From the NCBI GenBank assembly GCA_963662155.1, contig OY759266.1, positions 11,428,835-11,492,834 of the forward strand: 64,000 nt of DNA, read 5' to 3'. Positions 1-15,559 of this stretch are shown one piece after another (positions within the stretch are counted from its first letter, which is position 1; every line of letters begins with the position of its first letter). The notes beneath the pieces were generated by a model, which was not told the origin of the DNA, ran no database searches, and saw only the letters and a program-made list of their open reading frames with translations. Position numbers and translations under genes: made by a program. The DNA is from Lamellibrachia columna (lineage: Eukaryota > Annelida > Polychaeta > Sabellida > Siboglinidae).

Positions 1-252
1 GGTGGTTACACGGGCCTGTGTGATGCGTCTAGTGTCATAGTGTAGGGAGTGAGTGGTTGGTAGTGCATGCGCTTCACGCTCTCGCTTTCAGCTGCGACCG
101 TCAGCTAGCCCCCTCAAAGGGGTGAAAAGTTACATGAGTGCGCAAGCCTCCCCTGCTGGTACATAGCTACCCCATAGACAATACCCTAGCATGACCTCCT
201 CGTGGTACACCGCAGTAATTGGGCACCTTACGGCCCCAGGCTAACATGCTAA

Positions 253-455
253 GGATATAGGAGAAGGATAATCTGATTCTAAAACCTGGGTAGACCCAAC
301 TCATTAGCCTTGGCAGGCAGTGGATCTAGGAGAAGAAAACTCCGATTTCAAACCATGGGCAGGTCAAGTCCACTAGTCACGGAAGACAGTGATCTAGAGG
401 AAGGAAAACCTAGAAGACAAACCCACCACATGGGTCAACATGGGCAGCTCCATGG
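253..455. repeat. 69-bp imperfect tandem repeat, about 3 copies
   Basis: Three diverged copies begin near 253, 322 and 391, each opening with a variant of ggatctaggagaag followed by a purine-rich stretch and an aaacc motif. The short ORFs here (for example 310-558) only follow the repeat and resemble nothing I know. The first 700 bases hold no exon I can support; they look like the untranslated part of an unidentified mobile element. Confidence 0.5.
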
Positions 456-779
456 AGTTCGACTAAATGAGCCAAATTACATGCCATTACGTAATAGTAT
501 ATGCCGTTTAAAAAATCGAAGAATATATTGCGCAGGGATCGATATTCGATATTGTTAGAAAACATTTTTTGAGTGAAACACTTAGGATAATTGAACGTCT
601 GAAACATTTCTCAGAACGAGATAGGGTCAGGCAGCGATTGTGATCCAAACACTATTGCCATTTTCGCCTGTGCACGTTCAATGGCGATGAAACTATTGTT
701 TACGGCTTTGTTCTTTTGTTCTGTTATTTGTGCTACTCTGCCACCGTCTCGTACGATTCACTTCGCAAAGTACCACCTA

Positions 780-905
780 CGTTTGTGACTCTGCCTGTCT
801 GTATATGTATGTCAGTATGTCTGTCTATCCATCAGATCTCCGCCAGTTTCGCATGTATGCGGCTGATAAGCTGTATGCTTGCCCGGAGGTCCATAGGGAT
901 AGTGT
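780..905. repeat. Dispersed repeat, first copy (second near 4650-4790)
   Basis: The stretch with tctgtctgt, then gccagtttcgcatgtatgcgg, then a catagggat motif recurs in similar order at about 4690-4770 (gtcagtttcgtatgtatgggg, then taataggga). The two are imperfect but collinear, so they look like copies of one short dispersed element. No coding potential is evident. Confidence 0.4.
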
Positions 906-935
906 CGTGTTCCCTGTTGGTCGTCGACTATTGGT

Positions 936-1115
936 CCGTAGGGCGCGGTGGTCGCGTGGTAGAGCGTCGGACTTTCGGTCGAGGGGACCTTTCGGAAGAT
1001 ACACTAAAAGCCGTTGGTCCCTTCAACCTGGTGTCTATGCCAGAGGAAGTAAAAGATCCCACGCAGGGGGTAAATGTGTAACCTGTCGTGGACTCAAAAC
1101 GGGTACACACGGCTT
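936..1115 (+). mobile_element. tRNA-derived SINE, family A
   Basis: A tRNA-like head (gcgtggtagagcgtcggac, then ggtcgagggg at the B-box position) is followed by a body with cttcggaag-like and ctggtgtctatgccag motifs and a tail with gaagtaaaagatccc and gggtaaatgtgtaacc. The same body and tail recur at 51950-52200 and 58990-59130. The B box is degraded and the D-loop spacing poor, so this is not a functional tRNA gene. Confidence 0.65.
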
Positions 1116-1779
1116 CGCGTAGTGCAATCCAAAAAAGTACTAGTAAGGAAATGAACATTGAACATTCCTCTTCCCTAAGTTAAACAATTGCCACAACTAG
1201 GCAGCGCACGGCGTAAACGTATTGTCCAGTGCCTGTGACGGACCAGTTCACAAGTCTAACCTGTGCGGTGGCTTTACGAATCTTGTGGATTGCCTCAAAG
1301 GAACCACCTTCACTCCTGGTTCAGGTGACTCAGGCACCAAACCTGGCAAGGCTGCCAGAGTCGGTACCTGCATTCTCACATCACTCTCTTCAACCGCGTC
1401 CGGTTTGCAGTACGGTAGCACTGGAGACTAGAGAAATGTCACCCGGGCGCAGGGTTGGTGGCGTCCATTCATCACCAGCCACTATTTGTTGTGGTTCGTC
1501 TGAGCGTCTCTGTCGTAGATGATCCTGGTGTATTTTCCATAGGCGCCCATCACATAGACGTACCATAAACGTAAGTTTACTCAGTTGATTTTCTATTGCG
1601 GTCGGGATCCACTTGGATTTCTCTTGAAAGTTTAGAGCCAGGAAGCTGTAGCTTGCCATGAACGTGCGATCTATAGCACGAGCATCATGCATCTGCTTCT
1701 CGTACGCCGGTTTTTTTTGTAGCACTCGGTTCTGGTTCTGTACCATCTTACCATGAGTTCAAACCAGCCTTCATAGTTA

Positions 1780-1781
<2 letters not shown>

Positions 1782-1841
<60 letters not shown>

Positions 1842-1853
1842 TCTCTCTCTTTC
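1782..1853. repeat. (CT)n microsatellite, about 36 units
   Basis: Nearly pure CT repeat with one TATCT interruption. It lies inside the Ty3/gypsy remnant exactly where the integrase catalytic core should be. Confidence 0.97.
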
Positions 1854-2880
1854 TGAAACCACACGCGCTTCGATATACTTGCTGTGAGCGTCGACGATGA
1901 TTAAAATCATACGTCCTTCAAAGGAACGTGGCTGTGTGCTGTGCATCTGACATATGGTACAGACTTTCACACGCATTTTAATTACAGTGTCTAGTCCCGA
2001 CCACCATAAGTAGCTTCTTGCTACTGCTTTCATTTTGGCAATGCCAGGGTGTGCCTCATGCAGTTCGTCTAGTAGGGTATGGTGACCATTTGGGGTATTA
2101 TGACTCCGGCTCCCCAGAACAATACACCATGTTGTACACTTAATTCGTCTTTCCTGCGACCATAAGCTTCTAACTCGTCTGGAAATTGGAGAGGCCACCT
2201 TCTATACACAAACTGACGAACTCGCGATAACACAGTCTGTTGCTGTTCACCTGGCGGTTTTCTCTGCTGTGATCGGTGTTTCATCCATGGAGGCTAGCGC
2301 TAAGACAAATTCTTCTGGCATCGGCACCTGTTTTGTTGCATCTGGTAGTGGTAGACGGCTCAAACCATCAGCGTAACTGGTACTTTGACGTGGCTTGTAC
2401 TCTAAATAATACTCAGCGTGAGCGCCCATCTTTGAATTCTGGCACTAGACATTGCTGCGATTGTGCGGTTATCCTCAAAGAGTCCAAGTAACAGCCTGTG
2501 ATCTGCTTGTAAGATGAATTCGTGTACATAGAGGTACTTGTGGAATTTAGTGATGTCGTAGACACGCGCCAAAGCTTCCTTCTCCAGGGAAGCATACGCT
2601 ATTGGCTTCTCACAACTATCTGATAAGCGATGTGACAGCATACTTCCAATTCCGTACGGAGAAGCATCGCTGCTGACAATGATGGGTAGCTCAGGGTTGT
2701 AATATACAAGCACTTTGGATGAGGAAAGCAGTACCTTTGCTTCCTCGAAGGCTTTCTTCTGTCTCGGTCCCCACTTCCATTTGACATTTTGACAGGTTAG
2801 CTCGTGGAGCGGTATCAACATAGTGGTCAGGTTTCGCAGACAGTTGTGATAGTAGTGGACGAGCCCCAAGAAGCTGTGTA

Positions 2881-2957
2881 GCTCCTGGGCAGTCTGTTTA
2901 GCTCCTGGGCAGTCTGTGTAGCTCCTGGGCAGTCTGTGTAGCTCCTGGGCAGTCTGC
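2881..2957. repeat. 20-bp tandem repeat x4 inside RT/RNase H
   Basis: Four copies of gctcctgggcagtctgtgta. On the minus strand the unit encodes the start of the conserved QELHSFLGLVHYY segment between RT and RNase H, so a piece of a conserved motif was tandemly duplicated out of frame (20 is not a multiple of 3). Confidence 0.9.
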
Positions 2958-3931
2958 GGTGCCGGTCGATTCTCAGTGGCGAGATCCTTAGCGTTTGTCG
3001 AGTTGATACTTTCTACTTCAATTTCATGTCCCAAGTACTGATACGACTTCTGCCGAAAAGTACACTTCTCCTTTTTCAGGGGAAGCCCTGCTTCTTGGAT
3101 TCGAGATTCCGATCGTGCTCTTATGATGTTCTTCCCGTCACCAGAACATCATCCATAATCCTCTGGGATATACCCGGGTATGAGCAGATACCATACGGCA
3201 AACGTTCACACTCGAAGAAACCCTTGGAGGTGTTGATGGTGGTGAACTTGCGTGACTCTTCATCGAGTACAACTTATTGATAAGCGTTAATTTCGTGAAC
3301 AAATCTTTTATGTTGGGGACCGGGTACTTACTTGTCCACTTTGACAGCGTGGTTGATGGTCACCTTATAATCCCCGCAGATTCTGAAAGGTCCTGTAGAT
3401 TTGAGTACAGGTACAATCGGTGCCGCCAATTCCGAATAGTCAACAGGACGAATTACTCCTTCTTCCTGTAGGCGATATAACTCCGCTTCCACTTTTGCCC
3501 GCAAAGCAAGAGGCACAGGGCGTGGTTTGCAGTAGCTTGGTTTTACTGTGTCGTCGACATAGACTTTAGCAGTGACCCCCTTTCAGCGCACCCAGTCCTT
3601 CACTTAACGCTGCCTGGTACGGTTCTAGAAAGTCATCTCTGTCCATCTGGTGTACTTCGGCCCAACTCAGTTTTAACACCGACAACCAGTCACGTCCTAG
3701 CAGATTTGGTCCCGATCCAGGCACAACGAGTGCATTCAAGTTATAATGCTGACTATTGTGGTCTAACCCCAGCCAAACCTGATCTAACGGCTGATTAGAG
3801 CTATGAGGAAAAAAAAGACAAGTGAAAGAACAATAAACATTTAATACACTATAGTTACTAAGTAATTTACAAGGGAACAAGTAGACTCCTGTGTCTATGT
3901 AACATAATTTAATTTTCCGTTCCTCTGACAA

Positions 3932-5188
3932 TCGGACCTGGGTTAATCATCCAGTGTAATCGTAGAAGCTTCTACTAACATCTAATCCTAACACAAAAAA
4001 CTGTTCCAACATAAACTCAAACTGAAACCTATCTCATCAATACTCCCGCAGGGAGATCTACACATTGGCGTGTAGACTTATCTAACGTGACTAGTCCTAC
4101 AACCGCCTCCATGTGACCACAGATTCTGAGGCATCTAATGCCTAAACAACATCCTAATTACATCTGAGACAGATAAATGCCTAAACAACATAACAGTCGA
4201 ATATCTGCATTCTTACAAACCGTTCATTAGCCTTGCCCTTTGTGCGACGGCGTGTCCCCATTACTACCTGTCTTTACATGGGAGACGGAGATGATTTCCC
4301 GGTCGTCGTTGTTGTCGGGTTGTCGCCGTTTGACGTCTCACTTCGACAGTCGTGCCGTTTGCAGTCGAAGAGCGTCTCGTTCGCAGCCGAAGAGCGTACC
4401 GTTGTCCGTCGAAGAGCGTGCCGTCCACTCCTCACTGCGCGCCGTCGTCGTGCGCTTCGTTGCCTCACGAGAACAGACGCATGGCGGCCATCTACCCATT
4501 TCTATTTATACTGCGCCTTTCTGTGTTGGATCACTACTTCGCACTCGAGACTTGACTTGGACGCCATTGACTTGAGACTTGACGCCATGAATCAAGATTC
4601 CCATTCTTTCTTCGTATCTCTCATTCTCCCGCCTCCCTTCTATACGTGCGTGCGTGCGTGCGTGTTATGCGTGCGAGCGTGCGTGCGTGCGAATCTGTCT
4701 GTTTCCTCATAGCTCCGTCAGTTTCGTATGTATGGGGATGAAATTTCGTGCTAATAGGGATGGGTCGTACATTTAACCAAAATTCAAAATTACGAAGCGC
4801 TCACGCACGCACGCAGGCTCGCTCGCACGCACGCACGCACGCACGCACGCACACATACACACAAGCATTTGCATCCTTGCTCGTTTGTTCGATCTCTCTC
4901 CGCCTTTCTTCGTCAGAAAGAAATACGAAACACAAGTGCAACATTTCGTATATCTTTATTAGTTACAGCAAGAAACTAGTTGTTTGAGTTGCGCGGTGTT
5001 TTGGTGTAGGAATACTGATGGATGCGCATGCGTATTGCTGACGTCGACAGAGCTGATTGGTCGAGCCGGGCCGCTGCGCGCGCTTCGTTGGCACCAACTG
5101 GTGGTTGGGTTTCGAACTTCCTTCCTTTTTGTCTTTTAAAAGTTCATGTACGCGGTATTTTGGTTACTACGTATTTACTGTTGTTATG
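3932..5188. other. Gene-free stretch with short repeats
   Basis: No exon is supported. It contains imperfect tandem copies of a tcgaagagcgt motif (about 4365-4425) that generate several overlapping arginine/serine-rich ORFs, two TGCG/CGCA microsatellites in inverted orientation, and the second copy of the 780-905 dispersed repeat. On the minus strand AATAAA motifs lie at 5189-5194 and 4955-4960, so part may be 3' UTR or flank of the membrane-protein gene ending at 5311. Confidence 0.5.
4643..4855. repeat. Inverted pair of TGCG / CGCA microsatellites
   Basis: A (GTGC)n-like tract at about 4643-4693 faces a complementary (GCAC)n-like tract at about 4803-4853, with about 110 bases between. Both arms carry matching interruptions (gcgagcg-type), so the pair could fold into a hairpin or cruciform. 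Confidence 0.8.
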
Positions 5189-5310
5189 TTTATTCGGCAG
5201 CCGGTGTCATGTTCTTCGGTAGCACCCAAAGGATGAACGGGCCAATAGCAGATGATCGGTAAATGAAGACACAAACCACCATCGAAGCCGTTGTGGTCAG
5301 AGCGAAGTCT

Positions 5311-9136
<3,826 letters not shown>

Positions 9137-9675
9137 CTGCAGAGGCCACGTCTGCCAAACGAAATTACGTCACAACAATGTAGGCCTACGCAACGGGTGT
9201 TACTTCTACCAAGAGACGGGTGTGGCAGGGGCCTCAATCTCCCACATGTCTTGGTGGCCAATCCCTACCAATATTCCACTTCCCAATTAGGCCTACTGCC
9301 ACAATCACCTCGCTAGAAACAAAATAAATGTGTTAGTAAAACGTGTCGATAGCGTATTTAGATAGATCATTGGGCAACACCCCGTTGTTCAGAGTTACAA
9401 TAGTAATATGACCTATTCCTCACTTCGATGTCTTTCTTACCCCTTTCAACGATATAAAGATAAGATAAGATAAGATACGTTTTATTTCCAAGTAGAAAGT
9501 ACAAGGAATTTGTAGTGTTGTGGCGTTAGCACAAACATACACTCATGCACCCAATCACACACGGAACTAAACATTACATACCACAATCGTTATACTAAAA
9601 ACAGTTGAAAACAAACGAGAGTAATATAATAGGTTGCAAGATTAAAAAAATATTTTTTTTTAAATATCATGATAC

Positions 9676-9788
<113 letters not shown>

Positions 9789-10227
9789 TTGCCCCCTTCT
9801 CAGCCAACTGCTTTGACCAACACTGCGAGAATCATTGTCTATTCAAGACAGAAGGATGCCAAAGAAGGATATTTTCCCACATAATACCTGAACTGTTTTC
9901 GTAACCATGGACACTTCATATTTATGTCCGGTTTTCAATTCAGTAGTAGTAGGTATATGTTGTATGATAATTCACAATACGAGCAGACTACGTAAAACAC
10001 TCAACGTAGAGAATTATACATGGAAACACCAACAATATGAGACTGGGGCGAGCTCAATTTGTTGGTCCCTGTTCAAGAAGTCAAGAAGTGGGGAGAAAGT
10101 TGGCTACTTGGCAACCAACGCATGAACCAAACAGTTTCTGAACTTGACGAAGCTATGCGATACAGACAAGAGTGGAAACATTTCGTGAACAACTTTTATG
10201 TGACCCGTTCCCTGGACGACTAGCTAG

Positions 10228-10261
<34 letters not shown>

Positions 10262-10860
10262 GATGACGAGCAGACATAATGCCGACGTCAACAACACAAC
10301 TGAAACTTGAATCGTGATGTTTTAATATTTCGTATATAAGTGCGCTATATTTATGATAAATGTGGTACCACTACACCGTCAGTTGTACATGTAATTTAAA
10401 TAAATTGCCTTTAACAAACCTGAGTTTTGTTCCGCCATCATGCCAGTCGAGATGTTATTCGGACGTGCGATTGTTGACGTAGCCTTTCTCGATTTTCTCA
10501 GCAGCGCAATCCATGCGTCACTTCCTGCGCAGATGAAATTCATACGTCATTTCCTGTGAAATTCCAGTTATCTGTTTCCTGTTTAAAATATCGGAGTATC
10601 ACAGATTGTCATTAATTGTGTACATACAAATTAAGCACTCCAGTAGGTACAATAACATTCCATCATAACCGCGTCTTTCCTACGTCACTTTTATATCACG
10701 TTGTGGTAGAGCTACAGCAATATAAGAACACATTTTCCTTGGACATCAAAGCCAGAGGTAGGCTATGTTAAACATTAGTCATTAATGTCTTCCTAAATTA
10801 CCCACATTTACCAACAATTTAATAAGACATATAATTTCGCACCGTCGACACCACATACAA

Positions 10861-11020
10861 CAGCTGGTCTAGCGGTTAGAGCACCGGCCTGTCGATTTAG
10901 GGGTCGAGTCCACCTACTGCCGTTTCGAAACTGAAACTTGGGCAATCTCGTCCACCCTAAGTTGCCTATGTATGAGACAATAAAAGCGTTTGGTCCCTTC
11001 TACTAATTTCAAAAAATCCA
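10861..11020 (+). mobile_element. tRNA-derived SINE, family A (diverged)
   Basis: The head reads agctggtctagcggttagagc (A box), then ggtcgagtccacc (B box), followed by a body with caccctaagttgcc, gagacaataaaagcg and ttggtcccttctac. These body motifs match the copies at 51831 and 58936. It is truncated before the gaagtaaaagatccc tail. Confidence 0.65.
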
Positions 11021-11145
11021 TTGGCATCAACATATTAACACTACTATCATTGTCTCAATCAATAGATTGTTCCGTTCACTTATTGTCCAGTAGTCTGTAA
11101 CATGTTCGTTAGCAGCTATCTTCTCTCTGTGTTACTTCCTCTTAG

Positions 11146-14100
11146 GCAGTTTTGTTGTCCGACCAGGTAACCGTATCCGAGTCACCATGGACCTGATGAA
11201 GAAGGCGAAGAAGGCTGCTGCTGTGATCACGCGCTCAGACAACGACGGCAAAGGCACGAGCGAGCTGAATCTGTACACTCGAGAGGTGCACAAGAACGGT
11301 GCTGTGCTGCTGGACAGCGCGGCCAGCGAGTTAGCCAGGCAGACTGCCATCAAAATGCTCGGCTTCGTCGGCTACCTAGGCAAGCGGAGTATTTGAATTA
11401 CGACCGAGATGCATTTAGTAGCGCAGTGTGTGAGATTTCTAAAGAGAAATACAGAGTGAAGATATTGTTATATCTGATGTGTTGTTGGGGGATCTATACA
11501 ACAACAGTTGCTAATTTACCATCGATACTAAAATCGCATTTTATATATAATAATTCGTTGAAAGAAGAAAAAATAATTCCACATCTAGTTAAACTTTTTG
11601 AGCTTATATGTTTAATACCAGGGTGACTAGCTCCTACGCTGGCGACCTCGCCTGGTCTGAATAGGAGTCGCACTGGCACACATTAAACATGTGTTTTTGT
11701 TTTCATGTAATTGAATCTACTGTGTGTAATGATGAGTCAATATAAACACGTATCGTGTTGTATTGTATCGTTTTACAATGAGGTCGATAGATAATGTTTG
11801 TCCCCAACGGTGCGATGAATAATGACGGTGCCTCCTGTCCTAGTTATATTGTGTTGAAAACGGGGAGGAGGAATGGGAGATAGCAACCCGCGAAGAGATA
11901 AGGTTAATTTTAGTTTTGTTTTATTTCAGTGTTTCCTTTGGGCTAATCGTATCTCAAGCTAAATGGTCGCCCTCCGGAGTTTAAGCCCATCGAAATTACA
12001 CTCGGAAATTTGTCTTTATGCAGCCAGTCCCGATGTGACGCGCGTCCTCGCCACCTACATGCAACCAATGCTCCATGTGTTGAAGGACGAACGATCACCA
12101 CGGATGCAGTTGGCGGTGGTTCGCTCGCTTAGCGCGCTCTGCCACCGGAACCGCGTTACACAAGACATTGTGCTGGTGAGTCAATCAACATATCTTGCTG
12201 TTAAGTCCCTCGATATATCTTGCTGGTAAGTCCCTCGATATATCTTGCTGGTAAGTCCCTCGATATATCTTGCTGGTAAGTCCCTCGATATATCTTGCTG
12301 GTAAGTCCCTCGATATATCTTGCTGTAGATACAGCAAGACAGGTCTCGCAGACAGGTCCTTCAATATATCTGGTAGGTCCCTCGTGATATATCGCAGACA
12401 GGTCCCTCGAGACAACGTACTAGTAGGGCATTCAGGACATTGTGTGCTTGTGTATATCAACAAGGACATCGGCACTAGTATTTCAGCCAGGACATGCTGT
12501 TGGTGTATATCATACGGCCAATACTCGATTACGCTGCTCAGAATTGATAATAAAATGTGGCTTTGAATTGTAAATTAATTAGAAAACGCTGCAACATACG
12601 TCTTTCCTTACGCCGACCATTGAGGAACGCGTGTGTCGTTGTTGGTCGCAGGGAGACCGCGACGCCGTGAACACTCTGATCAAGATGATGAACAACACGG
12701 CGGACGTGCGGCCTGGGCGCTGGGCTGCTTACGCCTTCGTCGTCATGCTGAGCGACAACGTCGCCTACATGAGGCGTCTGTCAGGTCTGTGATGAAATAG
12801 CGTGCATATGTAGGCTTTACGAGGGGTGGTCGTGTGGTATGTTATATGTCAAAGCAGTGGGACGATTTTCTTCCACCATCACTGGTGCAGTAAATCACAG
12901 TTCTATATCGTTGGTAGAGTTGTAATATTGTCGTCGCGTATCCGCTAGGACGAGGCCATGTATTTTAAAGGCGAAACAAAAGTCGTGGTTTTGGGCTCAC
13001 ATAAAAGAGATAATGTAAATGTTTATTAATTTATGTAGCACCATATCTATACAATGGTATTCTATGATGCTGTACAGTAAAATAAATGGTGTAGTACCTA
13101 ACCACGTGCAACTAACATCAAGACTATCACGCCAGTGGTTTACTCAGAATGTGTTATAAAATTTGGAGAATCCAGTCATTTTCCAAATGACCGAGGGGTG
13201 GTATGTTAACCAGCACGACCGATAAGCGCATGCGCAGTTATATAAAAATATGGGTGACCTAGACTGAAGTGAAGTATTAAGGGAGGCCGGCATATACAGA
13301 ACCAATGCAAAGTCTCAAACAAACGTGTTATTTTGTCAGAAAGAAGACTAGTTCAGTAAACAAAAGCCAAAATATGTTGCATAAGTTTAGTTTGGACGCA
13401 AATGGCATGGCCATATCCTATTGGCAAGAATAGGAATAGGTGTATACGAATATATTTTCACTTAGCGAGCGAATATTCCCCGAATACCCCACTCGTGACA
13501 TAGTGTTATGTAACAGTATGTGTTCAACAAGGTTTAGTAGTAAGCCACTGTTCGTAATTGTAGTTACAAATGGTTATGTTTTAGTGTAACTCGTGCACAG
13601 GCCGAAAACCATGATTTTTTTCGCTTTAATAGAAGACAGTGAGCGAGCGATTCACGAAGATAAAGTTAATGCCAGTAGTTCAGTGGTTACAAACGTTACA
13701 GCTGTTCCGTAACAGCTGTTCCGTTACAGCTGTTCCGTAACAGCTGTTCCGTTACAGCTGTTCCGCTTGTCCGTACAATCTATATCTTGGTAAGTTATCA
13801 ACACTAGTTACAATACAAGTGACTTGATTGACAAGTGATCGACAATCAACGTTAAGAGTTCTTATGCACAGGTCATCAACTTGGTTTCATGTCACTTGGT
13901 CCATCAATGGCGTATCTAGAATCTCGCAAAGCGGGACGCCGGGGGGGGGGGCAAACTTAATCACCCATTAGTTTACCATGCTATATTGTAGCGAGGCAAC
14001 GAAAAAATACGGGAAAAATCAAACAAATTAAACCAAGGGGCATGACCTAATTCACCCCCCTCCCGAATACTCCACTGTGGTCCATTATCAACATCGAGTG

Positions 14101-14644
14101 ATTATGCCTACATATATTTTTACTGATACAGGATCGTCTTTAATTGGTTATAAATCTTTTGTCAAAATGTAATGACTACAGGTATCACGACAACTTAATT
14201 AATTATCACTATTTTTAAAGGTTACTGCATGGTCTCTTTATGCATCATCGACATTTAATGTTTATTGGTCATATAACATACTATTATAAACCTGGTGGCG
14301 CGGAAATCCCGCTTGAAATGGTAGATCATAGAATTGCCCGTGTTCTTTTATTCGTTCAATGCCAGTATTGCGTTCGCGCGTGAAACGAACAACGCTGCAG
14401 ATTAACCCATTAACTACTTGTGTGCGTCGTTGCAGAGATGTCCGAACTAAGATGCTGCCTGGAGGTGGTGGCAGGCGTTGACGTGCCGTGGGCGGCGTGG
14501 GGCATGAACTACGCTGAACTGGCCCTCGCCATGCTTGGCTTCTGGCCCTCCACGAAGAGCTTGATTGACAGTCTCGATTTGCCCATACACTTCTACAAGG
14601 ACGCATCGGATGACGAAGCCGGCGACAACAGCAGTAATAATTAA
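11146..14644 (+). CDS. ARM/HEAT-like helical repeat protein (last four exons; 5' end not found)
   Basis: Exons 11146-11379, 12024-12175, 12652-12784 and 14436-14644 join in phase and end in TAA, giving about 242 visible residues. The first intron uses a GC donor (CTAG|GCAAGC), which is the only choice that keeps the frame. The product is rich in short amphipathic helices typical of armadillo/HEAT repeats, for example SELARQTAIKMLGFVGYL (about 57-74), MQLAVVRSLSALC (about 107-119) and DAVNTLIKMM. It ends in a Trp-rich, then acidic, tail (HFYKDASDDEAGDN). ARM proteins usually act as binding scaffolds, but I cannot name this one or its partner. The donor of exon 2 is followed at once by tandem copies of itself (separate entry). 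No membrane segment or signal peptide is visible. The exon calls are firm, the family assignment is moderate, and the N-terminus is missing. Confidence 0.72.
12176..12325. repeat. 25-bp tandem repeat that multiplies a splice donor
   Basis: It starts at the authentic donor GTGAGT (12176) of the ARM-like gene. Six units end in cttgctg and begin with a donor-like hexamer: GTGAGT at 12176, TTAAGT at 12201, then GTAAGT at 12226, 12251, 12276 and 12301. Confidence 0.92.
13696..13765. repeat. 14-bp tandem repeat x5, each with a CAGCTG palindrome
   Basis: Five copies of t(t/a)acagctgttccg, with the second base alternating between t and a. It lies in the last intron of the ARM-like gene. CAGCTG is the E-box core, though nothing else suggests an enhancer. 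Confidence 0.9.
13945..14075 (+). repeat. Dispersed element, copy 1
   Basis: It contains aatcacccattagtttaccat and an accc-rich end (acccccctcccgaatactcc). An inverted copy with atggtaaactaatgggtga lies at 23825-23945. Both have a run of G or C beside them. The full boundaries are unknown. Confidence 0.5.
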
Positions 14645-15284
14645 CTTTAAAGTCTCGTTCGACTGCTACGTATGCCAACGCGAGTTATTAGTACTGACAT
14701 GTGGGTATGCTATTAAAACGATGCTGCGACAGAGTGCGTGTTATTTAAAAAAAAAATGCACGTGGTCATATTCCGCACCTTCACACAACCCACATCGTCT
14801 AACGTAATTACAATGCAAGATTTAACATTATTGTCATCATAAGAAACACGCTCCATATGGCTAGTGGTCTAGGACGCCAGCAGCTTGTCGAACGTACAAA
14901 ACATTTCCATCTATGTGTGCCCCGGCATGGACAGCTATTTGCCAATTCAACTACTTTCCAGTGGGTATTGATGAAGCGAAGGTTATGCAAGTATTAGCTC
15001 AGTCCTAGGCTTACTGAGCCACTCAAACGAAATTTTAAAGTGCCGTTTGAGATTTACAGATTCTACAAAAGACAGCAGACCGGTGGGTCGTTGGAACCAG
15101 TATGTGACAGCTCTAGGTGTCGTGCATCTGAACTGCCACGTGCACAGATGAGAGACGTGGACGGCGCATCATTGTCCACGGAGTCTGTCAAAGCGGGCGG
15201 TTAAGAAGACCGGGCAAGTGTCCATACTATGGAATGTCGCATGAGTTCAAGAACGAACTCTGTACGGGAGGGGGAGACATCGCA
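14645..15284. other. Intergenic stretch after the ARM-like gene
   Basis: Probable 3' UTR and flank. I see no exon. From about 15060 onward the sequence becomes GC-richer and merges into the gypsy RT remnant that begins at 15285. Confidence 0.4.
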
Positions 15285-15472
15285 CGGTGCCAAGATCTTC
15301 ACCACACTCGATGTGCGCACTGGGTACGGGGACACGCCTGGGCGAGGAGTCGTCCAAGCTCACAACATTCAACACGCCCTCCGGACGGTACCGCTGGAAG
15401 AGGATTTGGATAAGTTATTCGCCAGAAGTCTTCCTTCTGACGATGCACGAGCTGATTGAGGGCATCTAAGGA
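15285..15472 (+). mobile_element. Ty3/gypsy reverse transcriptase remnant
   Basis: Reading with frame changes gives the conserved RT run AKIFTTLDVRTGY, then SSKLTTFNTPSGRYRWKR, then SPEVFLLTMHELIEGI. These are the strands around the first catalytic Asp of gypsy RT and the following segment. At least two frameshifts interrupt it, and the YVDD region is absent. It is a different insertion and the opposite strand from the element at 1390-3931. Confidence 0.8.
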
Positions 15473-15559
15473 GTAGAAGTTTTGGCGGGTGACTTTGCAG
15501 CGTTTGGCTGTGGTTTAATTATGGAGGCTGTCGTCAGTGTCCCTGATCAAAACCTGCTC

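Larger units (their letters stand above)
1390..3931 (-). mobile_element. Decayed Ty3/gypsy LTR retrotransposon pol region
   Basis: Read on the minus strand, the order is that of Ty3/gypsy pol. There is a retropepsin-like end with LLGRDWL (about 3690). An RT start follows with EGVIRPVDYSELAAPIVPVLK and FRICGDYK (about 3330-3500). RNase H comes next with ELHSFLGLVHYY, VSSDASPYGIG, and the YADGLSRLP end (about 2990-2360). The integrase zinc-binding segment ends CTICQMHSTQP with its first His in HPGIAKMK (about 2180-1940). Last is an integrase C-terminus with DGRLWKIHQDHLR (about 1530). Frameshifts and stops separate the blocks, and the integrase catalytic core is missing where a (CT)n tract sits. 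No gag and no paired LTRs were found. It is a non-functional remnant. Confidence 0.9.

Noticed and set aside
4233..4712. 159-codon plus-strand ORF
   Set aside because: Arg/Ser-rich, built on imperfect short repeats and a TGCG microsatellite; no splice context and no recognisable domain.
12823..13510. Possible terminal repeats from gaggggtgg motifs at 12823 and 13193
   Set aside because: Only a nine-base direct match with no consistent partner or target duplication.
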